Assembly: GCA_045105695.1 (NCBI GenBank)
Contig: JBGCDT010000025.1
Span: 1-31,093, forward strand
From: CALGLS01 sp045105695
Lineage (GTDB): Bacteria > Bacteroidota > Bacteroidia > Chitinophagales > Saprospiraceae
Length of the DNA: 31,093 nt
Direction: 5' to 3'
Shown: piece by piece, positions 17,061 through 28,000 of the stretch
Layout of the letters: every line of letters begins with the position of its first letter
Position numbering within the stretch: position 1 is the stretch's first letter
The notes under the pieces: model-generated
The model's database searches: none
The model's input: only the letters and a program-made list of their open reading frames with translations
What the model was told of the DNA's origin: nothing
Made by a program: the position numbers and the translations under genes

Positions 17061-17756
17061 TCACCGCACTCCCAATACCCGCTTATACCATTGCTTCATT
17101 CGTTGCTGAGAACAACCGAAACGGTACATATTAAAAACGATCAGATTTGCCAGTTGAACTTTCAAATAACTGTTCTGCTCATACTTACGAGCAGAGACCA
17201 ACACATCTTTGGGAATGATTAAAAAAGGGTGACTCTCCCGAGCCCGACCAATCAAATTATACTCCTCCATGACTTGATAATTTTCATCATAGCCATTTAA
17301 GTCCTCAAATAACTGGCGAGTGATAAACAAAGTCTGATCTCCACCTCGGCACCACATTTTATCGAAGCGAGTAAAGTAAGAATTCACTTTCAATAACAAA
17401 CGATCAGAATCGAAAGCAAAACGATAACAGCCAATTGGAAAACCATTCTCCACAGCAGAGAAGATGTCCTCTACGTAACTTAACGGAGGCAAGCTGTCTG
17501 CATGAACGAAATAGAGTACGTCGCCCTTTGCGTGCTTTGCGCCATAGTTCATTTGAGCAGCACGGCCACGGCGAGGCGATTCTAAGATAGTAGCTCCTCT
17601 CGTAGCTGCAATCCCACAGGTATCATCTGTGCTTCCACCATCTACTAACAATACATCTACAACTCGATCTGTCTTAGCAGATTGAAGATGTTCTAACAGA
17701 CGACAGACATTCTCAGCCTCGTTCAAAGTGATGATAATAATGGAAAGCGTTTGCAA
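17061..17756 (-). CDS. Family 2 glycosyltransferase, TIGR04283-like
   Basis: This 231-aa GT-A fold enzyme is expected to transfer a sugar from a nucleotide donor at the cytoplasmic face. It opens with the GT2 signature SIIIITLNEAENVCRLLEHL, then DVLLVDGGSTDDT, and has the metal-binding motif as HAD (VLYFVHADSLPP). The segment RRGRAAQMNYGAKHAKGD and the later DQTLFITRQLFEDLNGYDE and VMEEYNLIGRARE match the TIGR04283 subfamily, often named for arsenosugar biosynthesis. That pathway label is doubtful here because no arsenic-methylating gene is seen. It is the second gene of a leftward pair, 18 bp after the Omp85-like gene, so the two are almost surely co-transcribed. The acceptor is unknown. Confidence 0.88.
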   Translation of the reverse strand: MQTLSIIIITLNEAENVCRLLEHLQSAKTDRVVDVLLVDGGSTDDTCGIAATRGATILESPRRGRAAQMNYGAKHAKGDVLYFVHADSLPPLSYVEDIFSAVENGFPIGCYRFAFDSDRLLLKVNSYFTRFDKMWCRGGDQTLFITRQLFEDLNGYDENYQVMEEYNLIGRARESHPFLIIPKDVLVSARKYEQNSYLKVQLANLIVFNMYRFGCSQQRMKQWYKRVLGVR

Positions 17757-17774
17757 TTACTCAAAGTTTATTTT

Positions 17775-18881
17775 CTAAAAAGCTTCGCCAAAAGTAAGAT
17801 AATAACCTGGTCCATCCTCTCCTACTCCTACGTCAAATCGAAGGTTCAATTTCTCCTTAGCATCCAATGTAAAACGAATACCTGCGCCAGCATTATAATG
17901 CAGATCTTGAAAGGAAAGATCATTTACATTATTCGCCACTCGCCCCGCTCCTCCGAAGAGCACTCCTCCGAACCGCCAAAATAAAGGTATCCGATATTCT
18001 CCTTGTAGAATTAACAATTGTTTGTCGCGGTAACGCCCTTCTATGTAGCCCCGCATTCTTCTGGTTCCTCCAAATAAAGCCATCTGATAAAAAGGAACAT
18101 CGCCAAAAGTAAATTCTCCATAGAGATTCAAAGCGAAGACATGCTTCCGTTTATTACTAAAATAAGTACTGACATCTAAACTGTATTTTTGAAAATTGAA
18201 ATCAGATCCTAAGGTTTTTGAATTGGAGAGCAGCACTAGCTCTGCATATCTCCCTTTTGTTGGATAAAAGATGTTGTCCCTACTTTCGTAATTCAAAACC
18301 AAACCTAGTCCTGACAAAAATCCTCCTTCTGAACCGGATACCTTCGTTGTTTCCAAGAGTCCATTTTGCTCTGTATCTCGAATGTCAAAATTATCCATCA
18401 GGTAACGAATACCGACATACAATTTTGGGCGAACCAGATACAAGGCATTTATTCTAACCCGTGGAAAACTAGCTTCGTAAGTTTCCAGATTGTCTTCTTT
18501 TAGATCATTACCAACGCCAAAGTAAGGATAGGTGTAAATATAATACCCCAGCTCTCCGTACAACTTGTACAACTCCTCGCGATAGAACAATTGGTAATTT
18601 AGATAGGTCAACACTTGTTTGTTCAGAGTGTACGCTCCGCCAGCTAGTAACTGCGAAGGAAGAGATTCTTTGGATTCTCCTTTGAAGCGAAAACTGAGGG
18701 AACCTGCCCCTCCGAATATCCAATCGGTCTCCGGGGTGAAGGCGACGATGGGGAGAGCGATGAGCTTATAGTTCTTTTGTTTGGTAGTGTCTTGCAGTGG
18801 AGCGAAGTCGTTCATTTTTGCGAAAGCGGAATGGCCACAGCAGAGGCAAAGGAATAGAAACGTTAGGTGTTTTATTTTCAT
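17775..18881 (-). CDS. Omp85-superfamily outer-membrane barrel (BamA/TamA C-terminal type), no POTRA domains
   Basis: This 368-aa protein has a signal peptide (MKIKHLTFLFLCLCCGHSAFA) and then alternating beta-strand sequence rich in Tyr, Phe and Gly, as in a 16-stranded surface-antigen barrel. The segment FGGTRRMRGYIEGRYRDK (about residues 278-295) carries the RGY/RGF motif of the L6 loop that marks the Omp85 superfamily. The protein ends in ...GYYLTFGEAF with a C-terminal aromatic residue as barrels do. There is no room for POTRA domains, so it is a short patatin- or D15-like relative rather than BamA itself. The reach of metabolic role is unknown; it may export or insert a specific surface molecule, perhaps linked to the downstream glycosyltransferase. 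Confidence 0.85.
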   Translation of the reverse strand: MKIKHLTFLFLCLCCGHSAFAKMNDFAPLQDTTKQKNYKLIALPIVAFTPETDWIFGGAGSLSFRFKGESKESLPSQLLAGGAYTLNKQVLTYLNYQLFYREELYKLYGELGYYIYTYPYFGVGNDLKEDNLETYEASFPRVRINALYLVRPKLYVGIRYLMDNFDIRDTEQNGLLETTKVSGSEGGFLSGLGLVLNYESRDNIFYPTKGRYAELVLLSNSKTLGSDFNFQKYSLDVSTYFSNKRKHVFALNLYGEFTFGDVPFYQMALFGGTRRMRGYIEGRYRDKQLLILQGEYRIPLFWRFGGVLFGGAGRVANNVNDLSFQDLHYNAGAGIRFTLDAKEKLNLRFDVGVGEDGPGYYLTFGEAF

Positions 18882-19405
18882 GAAAATGATTTCCGATGTG
18901 TTTTTTATTTTTTAAATAACGTGATGTACGTAATTTTAAATCGTACGAATACGGGGCTGTTCCTATGGAACGCTTTTCCCTTTTCATGTAATCTGTCTAT
19001 AGACAGATTGTTCCTACGGAACATCTTACGACAGTAGTTTCTATACCGTTATTAAAAAATGCTACACTAAAATGTCCTGTAGGGACAAACTGTCCATAGA
19101 ATTTATTAACGTCGTATCGTGCGTTCCGTAGGAACAGCCTGTCAAACGCGGATTTTCACATCACATAAAATTTCCACCATCTGTATCTTTTCCCCCCATC
19201 TGCATTATGATAACGAAAACGGTCTTTACGGCACAACTGATTTACGATTAAACGCCCAGAGTTGGTTTTTCTAGAAAAGTGACTTCGGGTGTTTTTAGCT
19301 TTCAAAATTAATAATATCAGAACCCTAAAGATTATCAAAAATTCGTTATATATGCTGTCCAACTTACAAATAAGTCGTACCATTAGTAAAGAAAAAGTTA
19401 CCAGA
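18882..19405. other. Long divergent intergenic region
   Basis: These 524 bp separate the leftward Omp85-like gene from the rightward sigma factor. The middle is filled by the palindromic repeat cluster at 18959-19135. From about 19140 to 19290 I see nothing definite. At 19296-19303, TAGCTTTC matches seven of eight positions of TAnnTTTG and could be the -7 box of the sigma-factor transcript, about 100 bp before the preferred start. Confidence 0.5.
18959..19135. repeat. Cluster of TTCCTAYGGAA-type palindromes
   Basis: Six related palindromes or half-sites lie in under 180 bp. GTTCCTATGGAAC is at 18959-18971. The perfect 18-bp palindrome ATCTGTCTATAGACAGAT is at 18991-19008. TGTTCCTACGGAACA is at 19009-19023, and TGTCCTGTAGGGACA at 19073-19087. 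A partial CTGTCCATAG lies near 19090-19099, and GTTCCGTAGGAAC at 19123-19135. The two ends, GGCTGTTCCTATGGAACGC and GCGTTCCGTAGGAACAGCC, are inverted copies with 18 of 19 positions matching, so the block as a whole is bounded by an inverted repeat. It looks like a dispersed repeat of Bacteroidota intergenic DNA. Confidence 0.7.
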
Positions 19406-20008
19406 ATGGATGTATCTCACAGAGCGGTCACCAAAGAATCGATGCTTGCCGAATGGAAAGTCATTCAGCAGGCGCAGTCTAACCGTGCCCACTTCCGACC
19501 GTTGTACAATAAGTACTATGAGGTCATCTTCCGCTTCATCTTCCAAAGAGTCGGAGCACAATCTACAGCTTCAGATATTTGCTCGCAGGTATTTTTGAAA
19601 GCGATGCAACGATTGGATAAATACCAATTCAAAGGCGTTCCGTTTTCTGCCTGGTTGTACCGAATAGCGAGCAACGAGGTGGCGCAGCATTTTAGAGACC
19701 ACAAAAAGAACCGAACTGTTTGTACCGACGATGTTCATCTAAATGACATCATTGATGAGGTAACGGAGCAACCCAATGAACAGTTGACTAAGAACCTACT
19801 CCTTTGTTTAGACGAACTCAAAGTGGATGATCTCCAGCTCATCGAATTGCGCTTCTTCGAAAGAAGACCATTCAAAGAAATTGCAGACATCCTCGGCATT
19901 ACCGAATCCAACGCCAAAGTAAAAACCTACCGAATCCTAGATCGACTCAAAAAGAAAATCAGTAATCTACCGCTTGATCCGCCTTCGGGTGAGCAAGCCA
20001 TCAGATAA
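19406..20008 (+). CDS. ECF-type RNA polymerase sigma factor
   Basis: This 200-aa sigma-70 family factor directs RNA polymerase to a specific promoter set. Region 2 is at about residues 30-100 (LYNKYYEVIFRFIFQRVG...ASDICSQVFLKAMQRLDKYQ, then FSAWLYRIASNEVAQHFRDH). Region 4 is at about 135-190, with a helix-turn-helix reading LRFFERRPFKEIADILGIT followed by ESNAKVKTYRILDRLKKK. I prefer the ATG at 19406 because it gives the usual ECF length; ATGs at 19352 and 19289 would add AT-rich, atypical leaders. The gene lies 71 bp before a membrane protein on the same strand that is a good candidate for its regulator. Target genes are unknown; nearby T9SS-secreted genes are a reasonable guess only. Confidence 0.92.
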   Translation: MDVSHRAVTKESMLAEWKVIQQAQSNRAHFRPLYNKYYEVIFRFIFQRVGAQSTASDICSQVFLKAMQRLDKYQFKGVPFSAWLYRIASNEVAQHFRDHKKNRTVCTDDVHLNDIIDEVTEQPNEQLTKNLLLCLDELKVDDLQLIELRFFERRPFKEIADILGITESNAKVKTYRILDRLKKKISNLPLDPPSGEQAIR

Positions 20009-20079
20009 TATTAGTTGTCCAAAAAGACCCATTTACTAATCAAAGAAAATAAGCGTTTCAACGCTAAAACTTCCATCTT

Positions 20080-21903
20080 ATGAAAAAGAAAAATTACAAT
20101 TGGAAATTAAATCCGGACAAGCCATCCAAGGAGCAAATTGCTTCCAGTATGGACTTTGACAAAGTGCTGAACGAGTACAACAATAGTGCTCCGCAAGAAC
20201 CTGGAAAACCGGAAAGAGCGCCACGGCTTCGTCGTCGCTTACGAATCATCGGAGGCGCGATTGCAGCGGCAATCGTAGGAGTCATTGCATTTTTTAGCTT
20301 GAATAAAAATGTATCTAACAATAGTCCTACAACTTTCAAAGAGTACGCCGTTACTCAGCCTTACGTCAATCCACCATTGGGAGATGAGGCAACGAAAGCT
20401 TTTGTCAATAAGACCCTGAGTGCCAACGAAGGAGGTGTTTTTGAATTTGACAATGGTTCTAAGCTAACTGTTCCTCCAGCAGCATTTACCCATGCACAAG
20501 GAGGCATCGTACAGGGAGATGTAGAAATCCGTTTCCGAGAATACCATGACTTTGTGGATTTTTTCCTTTCGGGAATCCCTATGGAGTATGACTCGGCGGG
20601 CACACAATACAACTTAGAATCTGCCGGCATGGTAGAAATTATTGCGGAGCAAAATGGCGAACGACTGAGCATGGCTCCTGGAAAAGCTATTGATGTAGAA
20701 CTAGTTTCAAACGTCATTACTGAAAATGGAGAAGTTCCTAATTTCAATATTTACTACCTAGATCAAGATAAGCGCAACTGGGTTTACGAAGGTCTTGATA
20801 AAATCAATAGAATCGACGAACCTATCGCAGATGCCAGTGACTTACTCTCTGAAGAAGAAGTCATAGAGCAGGATTACAAAAACGAACTCGCAAAAATCGA
20901 AAGCAAAACGCAGCAAAAACTAGCGAGCATCGAAAGAGAACTGCCTTCTTTGGTGAAACCATACCAGCCACAAAAAGCAAATGGCAGTGGACAAGTATTT
21001 GACTTTTCTTTTGGACAAGATCAGATAGATTATGGTACAAAGGTTCCTGGTTCGGAGGAGGAGCAACTACGATTGGCAGATGAACAAATCAGAAAGTTAC
21101 GCAAGCAATACGCCAATACCATGTGGCAGTTCTCTCCAAACAATGAAGCTGTTTCTGAAACGGTTATTAAGAATAATGAGTGGGAAGATATGGAGATGAA
21201 GTTCATAGGAGGAAGAGATTATGAGTTGACTTTGATTGATGGAGACAAACGAGTTAAGGTTTTAATTAACCCAGTTCTAATTGGGCAAGATTACAATAAA
21301 GCTTTAGCTTCTTTCAACGAAGAGATGAAAGGCTACCAAGCACAGCTTGAAGAACGCAAATCTTTCATGGCGACCAAGCTTTCAGAACTACGTGCCGCTG
21401 CTGCAGAAGAGGAACGCATCGCTCAGTTGGCCTTTGAAGACAAAGTAGCTGCTTATCGTGAAAAGGGGCTGGCGCACCGAGCGACTGACGAAATCATTTA
21501 TGCTAAGGTGATGAATAATTTTACCGCTACTAGACTAGGAATCTGGAATTGTGATCGTCCGCTTCCAATTGGAATGCTAGCCATCAACGGTAGTTTCAAG
21601 GGAAGTAAGGATCAGGAGTATCATCAGAACATTGCCTATGTGGTGAATAAGAGTCAGAATACCATTTCAAGATTTTTCACAAGGGAAGGTTGTAAAATGG
21701 ATCTCAGAGGTAATTCAGAAATACTGATTTGGTTGCTTACAGAGGATAATAAGTTAGCAGTTCATCCACCAGAGAAATTTGAAGAAGTCAAAAAGAAAAA
21801 GAAGACGGGCTCTCAGGATCGCTTCGCGCATACATTTGTGATGGATGTTGTCGATCAGCCGCTAGATTCCGAAGAAGATATTAGAAAGGTTTTGGATTTC
21901 TAG
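20080..21903 (+). CDS. Single-pass membrane protein with ZU5-like region, putative sigma-factor partner
   Basis: This 607-aa protein has a cytoplasmic N-terminal tail of about 55 residues (MKKKNYNWKLNPDKPSKEQ...), one membrane helix at about 57-77 (IIGGAIAAAIVGVIAFFSL) after an Arg-rich stretch, and a large periplasmic part. Its start, about 118-155, reads GGVFEFDNGSKLTVPPAAFT and then GDVEIRFREY, like the ZU5-type folds common in Bacteroidota envelope proteins. Residues about 245-300 and 415-475 are charged and likely coiled coil. The topology (short N-in tail, one helix, large sensor) and the position right after an ECF sigma gene suggest an anti-sigma or sensor role. I see no recognisable anti-sigma zinc motif (HxxxCxxC) in the tail, so the regulatory role is inferred from context. 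Confidence 0.8.
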   Translation: MKKKNYNWKLNPDKPSKEQIASSMDFDKVLNEYNNSAPQEPGKPERAPRLRRRLRIIGGAIAAAIVGVIAFFSLNKNVSNNSPTTFKEYAVTQPYVNPPLGDEATKAFVNKTLSANEGGVFEFDNGSKLTVPPAAFTHAQGGIVQGDVEIRFREYHDFVDFFLSGIPMEYDSAGTQYNLESAGMVEIIAEQNGERLSMAPGKAIDVELVSNVITENGEVPNFNIYYLDQDKRNWVYEGLDKINRIDEPIADASDLLSEEEVIEQDYKNELAKIESKTQQKLASIERELPSLVKPYQPQKANGSGQVFDFSFGQDQIDYGTKVPGSEEEQLRLADEQIRKLRKQYANTMWQFSPNNEAVSETVIKNNEWEDMEMKFIGGRDYELTLIDGDKRVKVLINPVLIGQDYNKALASFNEEMKGYQAQLEERKSFMATKLSELRAAAAEEERIAQLAFEDKVAAYREKGLAHRATDEIIYAKVMNNFTATRLGIWNCDRPLPIGMLAINGSFKGSKDQEYHQNIAYVVNKSQNTISRFFTREGCKMDLRGNSEILIWLLTEDNKLAVHPPEKFEEVKKKKKTGSQDRFAHTFVMDVVDQPLDSEEDIRKVLDF

Positions 21904-21924
21904 TAAGAAATATATAGCTTAGCA

Positions 21925-21953
21925 AAAGAGGCCACCAACTTGGTGACCTCTTT
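21925..21953. terminator. Intrinsic terminator hairpin after the membrane-protein gene
   Basis: AAAGAGGCCACC (21925-21936) pairs with GGTGACCTCTTT (21942-21953) around a five-base loop, with one mismatch. T-rich sequence follows on the plus strand. It lies 22 bp after the stop of the 607-aa gene. Confidence 0.75.
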
Positions 21954-21983
21954 CTAAAAATAGTAAGTTTCCTTTCTCTCAAC

Positions 21984-22020
21984 GTTCCTACATTTTAATT
22001 TAAGTGTAGGGACTTTTTAT
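21984..22020. terminator. Second terminator hairpin with T-tract
   Basis: GTTCCTACATTT (21984-21995) pairs with AAGTGTAGGGAC (22002-22013), with G-U tolerance, and is followed by TTTTTATTTTT. It lies just before the end of the convergent SprB-repeat gene. It can end plus-strand transcription that reads past the first hairpin and may also act on the minus strand. Confidence 0.6.
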
Positions 22021-22026
22021 TTTTCA

Positions 22027-25000
22027 TTAACGCTTGACCACTTTTTTAACCACTTGACCCTTCCCTGTTTTCAACTGTACCAGGTAAGTCCCGCTCGCCT
22101 CATTCCTAATATCAATTCCAACATTCACTTCCGATCCATTGGTCATCTGAGCAAAGATCCGTTGTCCTAACACATTGTACACGTTTACTTCCACCGTTTC
22201 ACTTTCAACAAATTTTGCAGCAATCCGGAAAGCTCCATCTGTAGGATTCGGGAAGATATCTAAGGCTGTTAGTCCCTGTAATTCATTCGTTGAAGAAGTA
22301 CCGAGTAGCATAGAGCGCTCAGCCGAGCAGCCATTTGCATCCGTTATCGTTACAGTGTAGGTCCCAACATTCAGATTAGAAATAGTCGCTGTAAGTGGTC
22401 CATCCCAGTTATAAGAATATGGTGAAGTTCCTCCACTTGCCAAGGCCGTGATCGAACCATTACTACCATTATCTGCTGGTGAAAAAGCAAAATCTATCGT
22501 CAAAGGTGCCGGAGCATCTATTTCGTAAGAACTACTATAAAGGCATCCTGCACCATCACTGATGAGTACAGTGTAAGTACCCGTCCCCATGTCAGATAAA
22601 TCTTCTGTAATCGCACCATTACTCCAAAGGAATGTATAGGGTGTCGTTCCACTCGTCATTGTCAAATCAATATTTCCATTGCTATCTCCAAAGCAAGTCG
22701 TAGCATCAACCTGAGCTTCTACCGAAATAGAAGCAGAGCTAACCTGAACGAGCACAACTTCTTCTCCGGTACAACCATTCGCATCCGTAACCGTAATTTG
22801 ATAAATTCCAGGAGTCAAATCATCAATAAAGGATTCATTGATTCCATTACTCCAAGTATAACTGAATGGCGCAGTTCCGCCAGTTACTAAAGCTAATGCA
22901 GCAGCAGCATCTCCACAGTTTCCATCAAAGGCCGTAGTTCCTACTACAACTTCCAATGGCTGGGAAACGATGTCGCTAGCGATCAATTCACAACCGAGTG
23001 CATCGACTACAGTTACAGAATAAGGTCCAGCAGGAAGTGTATTTATCGCAGCAGTTGTTTCATTTGTATTCCAAGTAAAATTGAATGGCGCAGTTCCTCC
23101 GGTAGTTTGAACGGAGGCAGCTCCATCAAAGCTATTGAAACAAGAGAGCGCTTCTGTTGTCATTGAGATTTCAAATCCATCACATCCTGTTGGAGTTGTT
23201 TCTATAAATACCTGACCAGTAGTTGTGCATCCGATAGCATCTGTGATAGTGAAAGAACAGGTTCCTCCAGGGAGGTCAGTTGCTGTATTTGTAGCTTGAC
23301 CATTACACCATAGATAAGTATATGATCCAACTCCTCCTGTTACGCTAGTCAGGGTCGCAGTTCCATCGTTAGCTCCTGGAGCAGATTCATTTGTAGTCGT
23401 TTCTACGAAAGTGATTTCTTCCGGTTGTGTTACAATTCCAGATTGGATATCTTCACAGCCGTTTGCATCGACTACAGTTACAAAATATTGACCTGGTTCA
23501 AGATCGCTAATCGAAGCAGTTGTTTCTGTAGTAGACCATAAGAAAGTGTAAGGCATTGTACCTCCTGTCACTATTGCATCAGCAGCGCCATCTCCTAAAC
23601 CAAAGCAACTAACAACCTGCGCATCTACAGCTACTGCAAAATCACTACAGTCTACTGTTGTATTTTCGATAATAACCTGTTCGATGGTTTCGCAGCCTTG
23701 TGCATCTGTTATGCTTAGGTTGCAAATACCTGGGGCCAGATTAATAGCCGTCTCTGTGGTTTGACCGTTGCACCAAATGTATGTGTAACCCGGTGTTCCA
23801 CCACCAGTAGAAGTAATAGTTGCTGTTCCATCATTAGCTCCTCCCGTGCTTGGTGTGCTGCTTACCGTTACAGTTATTGGAGCAGGTTCAAAGACAGTTA
23901 TACTTTCAACTACTTCACAACCATTTCCGTTTACAATAGTAACAGAATACTCACCAGCCATGATATTTATTAAGTTAGGATCAGTAGAGCTATTAGACCA
24001 AGTATAAGTCACTGGGGCTATTTCTCCTTGCAATTGGGTTAGAACAGAGCCATCATCTCCTTCGAAGCAAGTTGGGTTTAATTCAGATACAGCTGCTGTA
24101 AATCCTGAGCAGTCCACATTACCACTTCCGATGACTGCCTCACTAATTTCTTCACAGCCGTTAATATCTGTAATCGTAACTGTACAAATGCCTGGAGGTA
24201 AATTCATAACAGAGCTTGCCGTCGATCCATCACACCATTGATAAGTATAAGGTGCTGTTCCTCCCGTAGGAGAAGCAGAGGCAGTTCCGTCATTGGCTCC
24301 AGCAGAAGTTTCATTTGTAGAAGTAATGTTAGGAACTATTGGATCAGGGCTTCCTATCGTTCCATCTGCTATCACTTGACAGCCTTCTGCGTCTGTGATC
24401 GTCACGACATAGAGTCCTGTAAATACGTTTGTTAAATTTTCTGAAGTAGCTGCATTTGACCAAGCATAGCTGAATGGCATTGTTCCTCCTGTGGTAATTG
24501 GATTTGCAATTCCGTCCATTTCGCCAAAGCAACTTACATCTTCCGTATTTAGCGTTGCCGCAAAACCCGAGCAGTCTACCCCACCGGGTGCAATGATTAT
24601 AGCAGCTGTAACGGTACAACCATTTGCATCAGTTATCGTTACGCCACATTCACCTGGTGGTAGATTGTTAACACTTGTAGAACTACTTCCATTGCACCAT
24701 AGATAGTTGTAATTTGGTGTTCCTCCAGTAGTGGAATTCACTGTAGCAGTACCATCATTAGCACCTGCCGCTGTTTCATCCGTTCCCGAAATTTCTATAT
24801 CAAGTATTTGTGGTTCTGTCAATGTAAAACTCTGCTCAAGACTACAACCATTATTGTCTGTTACCGTCACAGCATAAGTTCCTGGACCTAGATTATTTAT
24901 CAAGTTATTAGTTGAGCTGTTGCTCCAATTGTAATTATATGGTTCCTCTCCTCCTGTCGGTACTGCAACTGCAGCTCCATTGTTTGCATCAAAGCAAGTA

Positions 25001-28000
25001 ATGTCTGTAACCGACAAACCAAGGGCAAACGAGCTACAATCTACATCCTGGATAACAAATGATTCTGTTGCAGAACAACCATTCGCATCTGTTACAATTA
25101 CATTGTAAGTAGCTGGTGCTAAGTTATTTATCGTTGGCGTTGTTCCACCAGTTGGAGACCAGAAGTAAGTATAGCCGGGCACTCCTCCATTTGGATTTGC
25201 AGTAGCAGAACCGTCATTGGCTCCTGGTCCTGATGGCTGAGTTCCAGTGATTGAAACGACTACTGGAGTTCCTGGGCCAAGCGCAGGATTTAAGATAGCA
25301 GAACAGCCATTTGCCTCCGTAACAGTTACAGTGTAATTTCCTGCACATACATTAGTAGGGTTGGACATTCCATTGAAGCTAGGCTCAGACCAAATATAGG
25401 TTATCGGCATCGTCCCTCCGGAGGCTGTAATGGAAATAGCACCGTCACATTCGCCGAAGCAGCTAATACCATTTAGAACACCTATTCCCGCAGAGAAATT
25501 AGCGCAATCAAAAGGATTAATAACTACCGTCTCTTCCTGTGTACAACCTGCTTGGTCCGTTACAGTCACGGTGTATGTTCCAGGTCCTAAAGGCCCAATC
25601 ATAGCTGTTGTTTCTCCATTAGGTTGCCATTCATAGGAATAACCAGGAGAGCCACCTGAAGTTGATGCAGTGGCCGTCGCGTCATTCATTCCAGCTCCAC
25701 TAAGCGGTGTTGTAGAAATCGTGAACATCATTTCAGGTGCGTCTTCTACGGTTTCCGTAAGGACTGTTGAACAAGCCTGAGAATTTGTAACTGTAATGTT
25801 ATAAGTTCCTGGGCAGAGGTCATTAACAGCATTTGTTGTTTCACCATTACTCCATTCATAGAAGTAAGGACCGTTGTTAATGGCTGATATAACAATTGAT
25901 CCATCGCATTCGCCAAAGCAACTTATTCCATTTGCTGTAGCAGAAATATCATCAGGACCAAATTCTGTAATCGGGATGCTGGTAGCAGCAGTACATCCTA
26001 AAGCATCCGTCAGTACTAAATCATAAATTCCAGCACAAAGGTTGGTAAACGAGCCACCACTAATTACTGCAGTGTAAGGAGCTGTTCCTCCTGCCCCATC
26101 GTAAGTAATCATTCCTGTACATTCTCCAAAGCAGTTTATGTTCGATGCTAGCCAATCTATCGCAAGAAATTGTGGTTCGCTAATTCCCTGCATTAGGGTT
26201 GCACTACAACCATCGCTATCCGTTACTGTAACAGAGTAGGTACCAGCACATAAGTTCGTTGGGTTTTGTTGTCCGTCTAAAGCATCATCATCCCAATCAA
26301 AAGTAAAAGGTGTCGCTGTACTATTTACCGAAAGACTAATGGACCCATCGCAATCTCCATTACAAGAAACGTCAGAGGTATTACTAACTGAAAGACCAAA
26401 GCCACTGCAATCTACAGCACCTGGGTTTACCGTTCCAGATATCACATCTGTACATCCATTTCCGTCTGTAGCTGTTACAGTATAAGTTGCTGGCGCTAAT
26501 CCAGTAATCATGTCAGTAGTCGCCCCAGTGTTCCATACATAAGTAATAGTCGGTGTGCCGTTGAAAGGAGTTACTGTAGCCGTTCCATCATTAGCATTTC
26601 CAGACATTTCATGGGTCACTAATATAGAAACAGTGAAGATCGGTGGTTCCGTAACAATATAAGATCCCGTAGCGGTGCAGCCTTTATCATCTGTTACTGT
26701 TACAAAATATTCATCAGGTGTTAGGTCATTTATTGTAGCGACATTGCCAGCGGCATTGCTCCAGTTGTAAGTGTATGGTGGTGTACCAGCCCCTGCATTT
26801 ACCATTGCTGTTGCGGTACCATTGTTATCGCCATTGCAAGTTGCATTAGTACCAGAGAGCGTAATTCCAAAGGAGCCACAATCATAAGGGGCCACAGATG
26901 TAAACGCATCAACGGTACAACCCGAAGCATCCGTTACCGTTACAGAATAGACACCCGGTGTAAGATCTGTGATCGTCTGAGTCGTTAATGCATTACTCCA
27001 TAAGTAATCATAATTGGAATTATTTCCACCAGATGGAGTGACCGTAGCTGTTCCATCATTTGCTGCTACGGCGGTTTCGTCCGTAGAAGATATAGCTGCT
27101 GACAGTCCGTCCGGGGCGGTTAAACTGATGGTCAGTACTTCTGTACAAGATCCTCCATCGGAAACGGTAACCATATAGTCGCCCCCACAAAGTCCGGTTG
27201 CTGTTGGGCCAGTTGCACCATTTGCGTTGGCAGACCAAGTGTAGGAGTATGTTCCACTACCGCCAGTTGGGCTTACATTCGCTGTTCCATCGCAACTATC
27301 GGAGCAGTTTGGATCAGTACCTGCTTGAGCCACCGTCATATCGCAAGGCAATGAGATATTAATGTTATCTATAAAGAGTCTATTTCCAAAACCATGATAA
27401 TTCACGAACATCACAGAAAGATTGTCTTCGCCATCATAAGCGGAGAGGTCAACTGTTTCTGTTCGCCATTGGTTAGCACTTGGCGTAAACATTCCTCCTG
27501 TAGGAGGGGCTGATGCTAAGTCTTCTCCTCCTTTTACAAAAATTTGATCTACGTAATTTATTCCACAATTAGTGGAAACCAACATAATTAATGTATCTGT
27601 AAGCGTTTGTCCTGGATCTTGATAAATGGCATAACCAACATCAAACGTAATTTGTCCTCCAGACACAGCAGAGAAATCATAAATCGGAGTGATCAGTGCA
27701 TCCAGAGTTCCATTAGGTCGTTGTGTACTGTAGTTATCAAACATCGCTGAAGCTGATCCATTTCCAAAACCAGAAGCAGCTGTACTTCTATCCCAAACAA
27801 TACCGTCACCACTTATATCAAAAGTAAAGAGGCCGTTCACCGTTGGATTGAAAGCGGCATCCTCAAAGTCTTCTTGTAGTGGTAATGGCAAAGGAACTAC
27901 GGCTACCGTAGAAATCATCATGGTATCATTTACTAATTGTTCATCTGTCACTCCATTTGGTAAAGTAGTGTATGCTGTAAATGTATAGGCACCTCCTGGA

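Noticed and set aside
17061..17756. Assignment to arsenosugar biosynthesis
   Set aside because: The subfamily name suggests it, but the glycosyltransferase is paired with an Omp85-like barrel and no arsenite methyltransferase or related gene is present in the window.
17775..18881. BamA, the essential barrel-assembly protein
   Set aside because: The protein has only a barrel and no POTRA domains, and is far shorter than BamA.
22303..27345. Possible CRISPR or satellite array because of strong periodicity
   Set aside because: The period is over 200 bp, conserved at protein level in one open frame, and the units are SprB repeats.
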